This document shows positions 11,012-20,101 of a stretch of DNA of 64,000 nt, piece by piece. The position numbers and the translations under genes are program-made. Positions within the stretch are counted from its first letter, which is position 1. Each line of letters begins with the position of its first letter. Source of the DNA: Cephalotus follicularis (lineage: Eukaryota; Streptophyta; Magnoliopsida; Oxalidales; Cephalotaceae); contig BDDD01003333.1 of NCBI GenBank assembly GCA_001972305.1, forward strand, positions 62,001-126,000. Reading direction: 5' to 3'. Under the pieces are notes generated by a model. The model had not been told where the DNA came from, did not search any database, and was given only the letters and a program-made list of their open reading frames with translations.

Positions 11012-11027
11012 TTGAAGGAGGGGTGAA
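11012..11027 (+). promoter_or_regulatory. B polypurine tract
   Basis: TTGAAGGAGGGGTGAA precedes the LTR start TGTAACGCCC at 11028 and matches the E1 tract almost base for base. Confidence 0.78.
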
Positions 11028-11194
11028 TGTAACGCCCGGTATTTTCCTTATTGTAATCTTTCGTTTTAAGATGTAATCTTATGCTTGGATTAATAAAAAT
11101 GTTGGAGATTCAACCTCAAAGATGCTTGCAAACGCTAGATATTGTTTGGGGAAAGAAATGTGTGTATTAAACTATAAAACGACACAGTTTCAAG

Positions 11195-11350
11195 GTAAAC
11201 GGGTCGATGTCTTTGGAAAGACGTCGACGCCTATGGAACCGAGGTACACGTGAATGCATGGAGATGCACATCGATGTAAGGTAAAGACATCGACACCTTC
11301 GTACAAAAGGGGAAAAGACATCGACGTCTAAGGAAAGACGTCGACGCCTT
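11195..11350. promoter_or_regulatory. B LTR palindrome block 1 (GACGTCGACGTC type)
   Basis: Sites such as GGTCGATGTC, AGACGTCGACGCC, CACATCGATGT, AGACATCGACACC and AGACATCGACGTC recur every 20-35 bases. They share the TCGA core with copia element X. Confidence 0.75.
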
Positions 11351-12099
11351 TGTAAAGAACATCTATCACGTTATACATTGACAGAGTAACATGCAATGGG
11401 CAATCTTGCGGCATCATCCAGACGCCTTGAGACATGGGAAGGAGACGTGTTGATCATGAACAATGGCCTCCTGACCTGCATGACTGAAGAAGAGTGAAGA
11501 AGGTAACAAGTGTTACCATGCATGCAACCTGCAAATAAAACAGAGAAGAAAACAAAAGGAAAAATGCAGAGTTCTGGGAAAGAGGGAGAGAACAGGAGAG
11601 TGTCCATTGAATGCTAGGAGAAAGAGGTTGGGGGAGACCACCTGCATAAGAACAACCCCTCCCCATCTCTCTCTCTCTCTCGTTTAAACACTAAAGGAAA
11701 GAAATAAGAGAAACCCAGTGAGTGTGAGAGCCACCATTGTTGAACTTGATTGGAGCTAGAACTTGGAGCACGTGGGTAGCAGTTACTGAGAGGATCTTGG
11801 AGCTGCTGTGGCCAGAACCTGGGAACTTAAAGGGGTGGACTTTCTAGTTCCTAACGTGGAACAACAAGGTAGGGGAAAGTGATAATCTTATACATGCATT
11901 TTGGGTTTTAAGTTAATGAATAACATGATGAATTACATGTTAATGGTTGAATTGTGATTCTGGACTTGTTGTGGTGTTACTGTGATATACGGAGTTGACC
12001 ATGCATGTGTGATTACATGAATATGTGAATTGGTTGTCTAAAGGATGGATTTGATACTGGCTTGGTGTGTTAAAACTGTGGAGAAAACGTTCTGGGTTG

Positions 12100-12535
12100 G
12101 ATAGACATCGACGTCTACATGAATACGTCGATGCCTTCATGTGAAAACGTGAATGACATCGATGTCTTTTGGGAGACATCGACGCCTTTTCTGGGTATTG
12201 CAGAACGGTAGTGTTTACTATTGTTGGTGAGCTGCCCTTGGGATTACATGTTTTATGCATGAAATGATGTTCTGGCTATATTCTTGTTAACCATTAGCAT
12301 GCCTTACACGTTGAGAGAGTGAGATTCGTTTACATGAAGGATTAAAAGGCCGGATTCTACCCTCCAGAATCCAGACTCGCGCACTGATACCTCCTGGTAT
12401 CATAAAGACATCGATGTCTTTGGAAAAACATCGACGTTTTTGGTCCAAAAATGCCTGGGAATAATTGTGTATAGGATCGACGCCTTAGGGTAAAGACGTC
12501 GACGCCTTAAGGATGGACATCGACGTCTATGTCCC
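12100..12535. promoter_or_regulatory. B LTR palindrome blocks 2 and 3
   Basis: At 12103-12195 and 12405-12530 there are AGACATCGACGTCT, TACGTCGATGCC, GACATCGATGTC (a perfect 12-bp palindrome, twice), GACATCGACGCC and GACGTCGACGCC. Between them is ordinary LTR sequence. Confidence 0.75.
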
Positions 12536-12707
12536 TGTTTAATGGAATTTCACTCGGATGGGACCCACTAGACCCGAAACGACTCTAGAAACGATCTTAG
12601 ATTCATTCTGAGCATATGTTTGCATTATTATTGTGATTTTCATTATGGTTGATTTCTAAAAGGTGTTAACCATTTTGAAAAGCTTGCATGATTTTTATAA
12701 TCATTAT

Positions 12708-12942
12708 TGTGCGAAAATGTATATTTGTCAACATATGAATTTATATATTTTCGAAATGATTGGGGAAAGTATTTTCCAATGACGGAGAAACGTTTTAAAG
12801 GATTGATTATGCAATCAAATGAATTGTGCGAAAATGTATATTTGTCAACTTATGAATATATATATTTTCGAAATGATTGGGGAAGTATTTCCAAAGACGA
12901 AGAAATGTTTTACGAGATTGATTATACAATCAAATGTATTGT
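12708..12942 (+). repeat. Tandem duplication of 117 bp in the B LTR
   Basis: TGTGCGAAAATGTATATTTG begins at 12708 and again at 12825; the two units are similar but diverged. Open frames across it are by-products of the repeat. E1 has a single related unit near 5640. Confidence 0.8.
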
Positions 12943-13064
12943 TTTAAGTTTTATAACTTATCACAACTTGTGAACGGAGTAATATATTTTAAACAAATAT
13001 ATTTGATCAAGTAATTATATTTTATTGCTTGACTTGTACTGTGTAATGCTTGTGCTTGTTGATT

Positions 13065-13145
13065 ATTAGCCACTGTGCTAATAACTTGTTGATTACTCAG
13101 CCGCTGTGCTAGTAACTTGCTGTTGGTTTAGCCGCCGCGCTAAAC
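13065..13145 (+). repeat. Run of three related hairpins in the B LTR
   Basis: TTAGC-CACTGT-GCTAA (13066-13081), a degenerate middle copy (CTCAGC-CGCTGT-GCTAG) and TTTAGC-CGCCGC-GCTAAA (13127-13144) are spaced about 30 bases apart with a shared AACTTG linker. E1 has one copy near 5950. Confidence 0.7.
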
Positions 13146-13378
13146 AACATACGGAGGACTCTGCTTGTGCTTGTTTGTTTGGTTCCTTTTGGGACATACT
13201 TGCTGCTTGTGTTGATACAACTTATGAGTTATACTTGTATTGTGAACATGCATATATTTTTATATGTATATACGAAAATATAATTATTGTGAAAATTACA
13301 TGTCATATTGCATCATAATGCATTCATTTATGATACCCATTATCATATGACTCGTACTGTATTTATAAGTTTATTCAC

Positions 13379-13403
13379 TTAGCCGAGTGAGGACAAAGGC
13401 TAA
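13379..13403 (+). other. Conserved LTR hairpin, B copy
   Basis: TTAGCC-GAGTGAGGACAAA-GGCTAA, the same stem as in E1 and S1, with one loop change relative to E1. Confidence 0.7.
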
Positions 13404-13814
13404 CCCCTACTGTAATAGATTGATGGAGTGGATTTGACACGGAGCATGCATGGAGACTTAAAGAGAAGACTGAGTAGTTCTCTTGTTTTCTTGTTTTGGG
13501 TTAATGAACATTGATCATGTTATTTGGAATATTGTAACCGGGTTATTGTAACATGGGTTTATTTTGTTACCTCGCACTGTTTTATCACGCTCCGCTTTTG
13601 GGCGATCGACAATGATGTTGGGTTTTGTTATAAACTTGTTGGGCATCACGTAGTATGGGATGCGTGATGTGTGTTTAAATTCGGCTCATTTATGTTATTG
13701 CTTCCGCTATCGAGAAATTTATTTATTGGTAAAATTACATGAGCTGGATTATATTATGTTGATTGCCTTACCGCTTTATATGTTGTCTTAAAGTGGGAAA
13801 AACGGGGTGTGACA

Positions 13815-14060
13815 CTCTAATTGCCAGATTAACAATAGCGAAGCACTTAGAGGTTCAAAAACTAGAAGCCTCTAGTGATTCTCAGTTGGTGGTTGGTCTG
13901 GTAAGTGGAGAGTACGAAGCCAGAGAAGACACAATGGTTAAATACTTAGCCCATGTTCAAAGTTTGAAATCCGCTTTTCAAGTCTCCCGGGTTTTGAAAG
14001 TTCCCAAAGCAGAGAATGCCAGAGCAGACCAGTTGTCGATATTAGTTACAGTGGGAGAAT
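13815..14060 (+). pseudogene. pol: A second (archaeal-type) RNase H, C-terminal half
   Basis: The frame reads [14 protein letters not shown], then LEASSDSQLVVGLVSGEYEAREDTM (catalytic Asp in SDSQLV) and ENARADQLSILV (last acidic position). It is the second half of the domain interrupted by B, and it repeats 42 bases of the first half. It ends with TGA at 14060-14062, and integrase continues at once in another frame. Confidence 0.85.
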
Positions 14061-15370
14061 GAGAAAAAAAAATCAAGCTGTGATTGTAGACTATCTAGAC
14101 AGGCCCACCATTTCGAAGGTAGATGTGATGGACATCAATGTTCAACAAGAGCCAAATTGGATGACTCTATTCATTAGTGGGCTAAGGGATGTTATTTTGC
14201 TACAGGACCCAGAAGAGGTGAAAAGGCTAGTATACAAATCCAACATAGACCAATTCAAAGAAGGGATCCTATACAAAAGGTCATTCTCTTTCCCTTTGTT
14301 GAGATGTCTAACTCCCTCAGAGGCCAACCACGCTCTAAGGGAGGTCCATGAAGGAGTGTGTGGAAATCACATGGGGGGCAAAACCTTGTCCAATAAATTT
14401 TTGAGGCAAGGCTATTTTGGGTTGACCATGCACCAGGATGCTATCAACTTTATGAGGAAATGTGATAAATGTCAGAGAAATGCCAACATAAGCAGAAGAC
14501 CATCAGAGCTTGTGACATCTGCCCCTTGGCCCTTTGTGCAGTGGGGAATGGACTTTGTCGGACCATTACCAGCGGCAACAGGGCAGAGAAAGTATCTCAT
14601 CGTGGCAGTGGACTACTTCACAAAATGGGTGGAAGCAGAGCCCATGGCCACAATAATGGAGAGCAAGATGGAGAGCTTTGTCTGGAAGTCAATCATTTGT
14701 AGATTTGGGGTCCCCAGAGTAATTGTCTCTGATAATAGGAAGCAATTTGATTGTGAAGATTTTCAAAACTCTTGCAAGGAGTGGAGAATTGAGCATAGTC
14801 TTGCCTCCATAGCCTACCCCCAGAGCAATGGCCAAGCAGAGGTCATTGCTAGGGAAATCATCTTAGGGATGAAGAAACGCCTCGAAGCTATCAAGGGGAG
14901 ATGGACAGATGAACTCCTAGTGTATTGTGGGCTTGCAGAACTACTCCTCGGACCATGACTGAAGAGTCCCCATTTAGCTTTTGTTTTGGATCGGAAGCTA
15001 TGATAGCAATGGAGATTGGAATGCATTCTCTCAGAGTGGTGCATTTCAATGAAGCTAATAATGAAAAGGGATTGAGGAATCTCCTCAACTTAATGGAAGA
15101 GCTTATAGATAAAGCAGCCGTCAGAGTAGCAGCTTGTCAACAGAGGGTGAGCCGCTATGACAACAAAAGGGTAAATCTCAGACCACTAAAGGAGGGAGAC
15201 TCAGTCCTCAGAAACGCAGCCATCACTGATCCTACTGGCACTATAGGAAAGTTAGCTCCTGATTGGGAGGGACCCTACAAGGTGAAGAAAGTGCTCTGAC
15301 CAGGAACATTCAAACTTGAAACTCTAGGGGGCAGGGAGATTCCTAGGGCTTGGAAGTCTGAGCTTTAAAG
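14059..15370 (+). pseudogene. pol: A integrase
   Basis: A 299-residue frame carries the zinc region (EVHEGVCGNHMGG, RKCDKCQRNA) and the catalytic core: WGMDFVGPLP, VSDNRKQFD and SNGQAEVIARE give D, D and E. Near 14925 a frameshift moves the reading to 14925-15299 (CRTTPRTMTEESPFSFCFGSEA, LKEGDSVLRN, GKLAPDWEGPYKV). A stop at 15297-15299 precedes the last conserved residues and a TAA/TGA-rich end near 15370. No chromodomain is present, as expected for Tat elements. Confidence 0.9.
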
Positions 15371-15929
15371 GAAGTATTACCAATGAAGATTGTAAACATG
15401 TACATTTGTTCAAGAATTTCAATAAAGAGAATTTTTTCTTCACAAAGAGCAGTTCAAAGTTTTCAAGGGATAGGAGGTCCAATGTCACTTCCTTAAACCT
15501 CCAAACAGCCTCCAACAAGTTCCCTTAACAAAAGCTTTAATTCAAGCTTGTCAAACCACGCTCCTAAGGGAGTAGTCAGAGAAGACTCCCAAGGGAGTGA
15601 TCAGAGCAGGCCTTAATACAAGAACATAGCTCTACCAGTCTTGAGTTGAGGAGCACTTAAGACTCTCGTCAGAGGAGAACCTAAAGCTTTAATACAAACC
15701 CCTAAGGCAGCAATCCTAAAAGACCCATAAGAGGGAAATCAGAGAAAACTCCTAAGGGAGCAACCATAAAAGATTCCTAAGGGAATAACTACAAAAGACT
15801 CCCACAAGAGAAAATCGAAAAGACTCCCAAGGGAGCAAATTCTAGTCGGCAAATCCATAAGAACTTGTCAGACTAAACCTACATCGTATCTTGAGAGTCG
15901 AACACATAAGAATTCACAACGATCAAGGT
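15371..15929 (+). other. A 3' region, part 1: inverted-repeat array
   Basis: No gene is seen. From about 15555 to 15840 there is a series of CTCCYAAGGGAG units (for example ACTCCCAAGGGAG, CTCCTAAGGGAG) spaced 20-35 bases apart, mixed with AGTCAGAG/ATCAGAG spacers. The last five bases, AAGGT (15925-15929), are the left copy of the T target duplication. The region continues after T at 22659. Confidence 0.7.
15925..15929. repeat. Target site duplication of T (left)
   Basis: AAGGT directly precedes the T 5' LTR and is repeated at 22654-22658 directly after the 3' LTR. Confidence 0.93.
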
Positions 15930-18467
15930 TGTAACGCCCCGTAGTTGTTTTTGGAGTTTAAATTTTTTTTTGTTATGGTGCATACTTTTGTTTTATGGGC
16001 TTTGGGCTTAATTGAGTTTAACAGAAAGTTTAAATGTGGATTTTGTTATTAAGCCCAAGGTTGAAGTGTGATTAGTAGAAGTTGGAGGACTTAAGAGCAA
16101 AGCTTGTTAAGGAAGATTTCAAGTTCCAAGACAAATAATGGCTTTTGTGGAGATTAGCAAAGAGATATTTTTTTTTGTGTTGGCTTTTCTCTTATCTTCG
16201 GTAGATTTGGGAGAGAGAGAGAGAGCTATAGTTTTCCTTCGTCTTCTTCTTATTCCACGATCGGGAGGAGGGTAGCAGTTTGAAGCTTTCCAAGCTTAGC
16301 AGAGCAGCAGCTAGGCACAGTAGCATATGAGGAGAAAGAAGATAAGTTCTCGTCATAGGAAGCCAGTTAAGAACGCAGCCAAGAACAGTGAGTGGGACAT
16401 CCTTTCTATTGATGTTTTGATTTCATAATGTTTCTTAATAATCTTTCAGTTTTCAGCTTCAGTACTGTGAGAGCTTTCTAGCGGGAATTTGTTTCCCTAG
16501 CGTTCTTTGTAAGTCTTCCTTGTCAGAGGAGAGAGTTTCTGAGCACTAGAGCTAGAGTTTTCGTTAAGTTATTTAGTCACTTTCTATAGTGGAAACAGTA
16601 CGTGCTCAACCCCCTCCTCGGTCGACCATTGTCTATGATGGGAAGTTTAGTGAGTCTGCCCCTAGGTTCCATACCCGGATCTCCTTACACTGTTGTCTAT
16701 GACGGTGTATAGCGGTGAGCGCAGCCGAGCACTTATGTACATAGCTCCAACCTCCTCAGCGTACCTATTGTCTATGATGGGTTGTTGAGCGAGACTATCC
16801 CCAGGTCCTACCTAGATCTCCTTACACTGTTGTCTATGACGGTGTACAGTGGTGACTACAGCAGAGCTAAGTTACCCGAGATCAGAAAGTAGAGCCTTTC
16901 AGTAAGTTTTTGAGAGAAGGATCTTGTCCTCAGCAGTTAGCCCTCAGCTCAGATAAGTAAGTAGAGCAAGAATAGCAAGCACAGAAGAGAACCATGGGTT
17001 CTCGGTAGATATTGTGAAGCAAGCTTCGGCCTAGATCAGCTCAGTTCAGCGCCACTGTAAGTTGGCAACTATATTATGTAAATAGCAAAGCAAAGCATAG
17101 CAAAGAAAAACAAGTTCAAATTTTAGTTCTCGTCCTTCTCTGCACTTTAGGCCAAGTTGGATCCTCTTCCAGAGCACCTTCGCAGTTTGTTCTATCTCAA
17201 GTTTTCTTTCAGCTTTTGTAAGTATCTTAGAGCATCAGTTAAGTAGAGGAAAGAGTAAGATTTTCTTTCAAGTACTTTGAGCGCTTCTTCAGACGCGAGC
17301 CATGATATTTATGTTGTATAGTTTGTTTTTCCCCAGTTGGGATCTTTGATCATGTTCATGGCCTGTTTTCTTTCAGCACATTCATTTTTATGGAATGTAT
17401 CAGAGGATGTTTTGATCTCAGTCACTTAGTCAGTTGGACTAATCCCCTCACAGATTCTTTTGCAGAGCACCTAGCAAGAGGAGGAGGAGATCCTCCCGAC
17501 CAGTAGTAGAGAGCAAAGGAAGGTAGCTTTTTGACCTCGGCATCTCGGATGATGCGGCTCAGATGTCTAGCATTGCATAGGATTGGGCATTCTTTTGGGT
17601 TCCTCTACCTTCTTTTTGTTCTAGAGTAGCCGAGAGCATATCTTTTGTATAGCAAGTAAGCTTTTGATACTCTTGCTGAGGAGAGGTTGTTTAGTCAGAG
17701 GACTAGCTTGTTATGTAATGACACTTTTAACAAGTATTTGATGTTTTTAGTTCATGGTTTAGTTTGTCCTTATGATATGATGTATGTTTATGTTTTGAGC
17801 TTTATGTTTTAGGGTTCATGTCCTCTGATATCGTAGCAGAGGATGAGTCCTCGGATATCTTAGCAGTGGACGGCAAGGGTAGATGTTTTGGAGTAAGTGG
17901 TTTTACCCGAGGAGGCAGGTAGTCCTCGGATGTGAGTTATAGCTTTATGTGTTGTATGAGAGTCGTTGAGGAATCCTCGGATACAAGGTCATAGGAGACA
18001 AGAAAGGCAGAGGTTCGAGGACGACTTGAAGTTTCTAGTGCTACAGTGTTTTAGGTTTAGTTAAGCTGGGAGTTTCGAGGCATGGTTTAGTTTATGTTAA
18101 GGAAAGCTCTTTAGAGAAGAGAAGAGGAGAAAGACCCGTGGAGGAAGTGTATCCTTGGGTGTTTATCAGACCTGAAGTTAAGTGAGCATGTGAGGAGCGC
18201 GTGGGTGTTCCCCTCGGGCGATAGTGATGCGGCGCATTTTGGAGTTTTGGTTAAGTTGTGCTGAGGATACAAGAAGGAGGGGAGTTTGGATCCTCTACCC
18301 CATTAGTTGTGCGCCCACCCCAGGCATCCGCGTCTGGCCTTGTGTAGTAGGTCCGAGGATCGACCTTAGTAGTTTTAGTGATGTTAGCAGAGCAGGGTTG
18401 TTGGCAAGGAGCGCCATCCCTGGGCAGCGCTTGTCCCCCGAAGAGGAAGCGGGAACGGGTCCTGTCA
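15930..18467 (+). repeat. T 5' LTR (2538 bp)
   Basis: It runs from TGTAACGCCCCG to GGGTCCTGTCA. It contains a GA repeat (16207-16226), a repeated block built on TTGTCTATGATGGG and TTGTCTATGACGGTG (16628-16860), and GAGTCCTCGGAT-type repeats (17820-18000). No gene is visible. It differs from the 3' copy by scattered substitutions and small indels, so the insertion is not recent. Confidence 0.92.
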
Positions 18468-18471
18468 GTTT

Positions 18472-18484
18472 TGGTATCAGAGTA
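18472..18484 (+). promoter_or_regulatory. T primer binding site
   Basis: TGGTATCAGAGTA starts four bases after the LTR. TGGTATCAGAGC is the complement of the 3' end of plant initiator-Met tRNA, so 11 of the first 12 bases fit. Confidence 0.88.
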
Positions 18485-18611
18485 GTAGGTTTGAGTTTTC
18501 CATGTGTTTTCTAAACTAGCTAATTAGTGGGGTATCATGTTGGGTTACATTCATGCATTGCATATAGTTGCAACGTTTTCGTGATACGTTAGCATGTTGT
18601 TGTAGAAGGAG

Positions 18612-19958
18612 ATGCCACCTCAGACACGTAGTGTGGGTCGTGTAATCTCGGCAGAGGTCATTGCAGAAGAAGAGGAAGAGTGATTCCTCGACAAACAGGG
18701 GAGCAAGAAGTTCCTTTGGAAGTACCAGAGGAACAAGCGCATGTGGGAGTTGAGAAGCAGGGAGCTCAACATGTACCAGAGGAGCAGGTTCCAGCAGCTC
18801 AGTCAACTGCGCGTACGCCTCCTCCGATACCCGTTAGTGGACCTACAGAGATGATGTAGGAAATGACAAATTGGGTTCAAACCATGGGTTTGGCCAGACC
18901 TCAACCTCTTTCTGTGGAACGCACGGTTGGGAGCTACATCCTTTGAGGGAATAGGAGACCCTATGGATGCAAATGCGTGGTTGAACAACCTTGAAGAGAT
19001 CTTCGTACAATTGGAGATAGCAGAGGACTCAAGAGTGATGAATGCGTCTTTATTTCTTACAAGAGGTGCACGAAGATGGTGGGATGCTCTTGTAGCTTGG
19101 CACGAGAGCTTGGCAGAGATCACGTGGGGGAAGTTCAAGAAGGAGTTTAGACAATACTTCTTTCCACCCACTTTAGTCAAAGAGAAGAGAAAAGAGTTTA
19201 TGCATCCGCGGCAAGGTAATTGGACCGTATCCCAGTACGAGTACCGGTTCATGGACTTGTCACATTTTTCTCCCGCCTTGGTAATAGACCAACAAGAGAG
19301 GTGTCAGAAGTTTCTTGAAGGCCTTAGACCCGAGATCAGACATATGGTATCCGTTTCTCAGTGGTCGATGTTTAGCGACTAGGCAGAATCCGCCAAGAGA
19401 GTAGAGTCGAGCTTGGCAGACTAGAGGATGCATCAAGAGCAAGGTCGGAAGAGACCCGCACAACATTCAGAGCAAGTAGAGAACCCCTCCAAGGCTTAGA
19501 AGCAGTGGGGACCTCAGTCCTTGGGCAACGTCAGAGGAGGAGCATCTCAGCAGACTGCTCTAGTTACCGGCAATGTTCAAGGAAGTTATTACCAGAGCAA
19601 CAGAGTGCCTCAGTGTGAAGATTGTGGCAAGCTGCATTCGGGAGAGTGCAAGAAAGGAAGCTCTAGATGCTACAGATGCATCGAGGAAGGGCACTTGAAG
19701 AGAGATTGTCCTCAACAATCTCTTAGTGAAGTGATGACGCCTATGGCAACACCAGTCAAGAAGCACACCATGGTCAGTGGTATGACGCCATCAAGTCAGC
19801 CATCAGGAGAGCAGAGAACGAGGTATACAGACCCTCAGACCAGTAGAGCTAAAGAGGCTGGTGGCAGACCACCAGGTAGACCGGGACCAGCGAGAGTTTA
19901 CTCACTGGCCAGAAGAGAAGACACAACGGCTTTCGAGAACGCTTCGGGTGAGTTTTGA
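18612..19958 (+). pseudogene. gag: T gag
   Basis: The ATG at 18612 (MPPQTRSVGRVISAEV) runs into a TGA at 18681, and an acidic linker continues in a different frame. The gag core is at 18927-19379 (GDPMDANAWLNNLEEIF, ARRWWDAL, WGKFKKEFRQYFFP, RFMDLSHFSP, EGLRPEIRHMV). Three in-frame TAGs (19380, 19422 and 19497) interrupt it before the C-terminal part at 19521-19958. That part has CEDCGKLHSGEC and a full CX2CX4HX4C knuckle at 19668-19709, then a basic PPGRPGPARVYSLARRE tail. In autonomous relatives this tail leads into protease; here it ends. Confidence 0.9.
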
Positions 19959-20088
19959 GCTTGTGTGTATTTCTCCTTTTGTATGTTATGTTATGTTATA
20001 GCATAGTTGTAGCAGAGCAGAGGTCAAGAGATGTTAGAATATTTTCTTCTGAGATCTGAGAAGAGAAATTTTGAGGACAAATTTTCTT

Positions 20089-20101
20089 AAGGTGGGGAGG
20101 A
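20089..20101 (+). promoter_or_regulatory. T polypurine tract
   Basis: AAGGTGGGGAGGA directly precedes the 3' LTR. Confidence 0.85.

Larger units (their letters stand above)
8893..13814 (+). mobile_element. Element B: Ty3/gypsy chromovirus, Tekay-like, 5'-truncated
   Basis: B begins abruptly inside RT, just after the position of the catalytic box ([19 protein letters not shown]), and runs through RNase H, integrase, chromodomain and 3' LTR. The 5' LTR, gag, protease and first two thirds of RT are missing. Forty-two bases of the host element occur on both sides (8851-8892 and 13815-13856), far more than a 5-bp target duplication. It is the better preserved relative of E1. Confidence 0.88.
11028..13814 (+). 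repeat. B 3' LTR (2787 bp)
   Basis: Termini are TGTAACGCCCGG and GGGGTGTGACA. Inside are a TATA-like ACCTGCATAAGAACAACC (11640-11657) followed by a CT repeat, three blocks of GACATCGATGTC/GACGTCGACGTC palindromes, a 117-bp tandem duplication (12708-12942), a run of hairpins (13065-13145) and the conserved hairpin at 13379-13403. No gene is visible. Element A resumes directly after it. Confidence 0.88.

Noticed and set aside
12707..12973. Open frame of 88 residues with an internal repeat
   Set aside because: It is produced by the 117-bp tandem duplication in the B LTR and has no homologous frame in E1.
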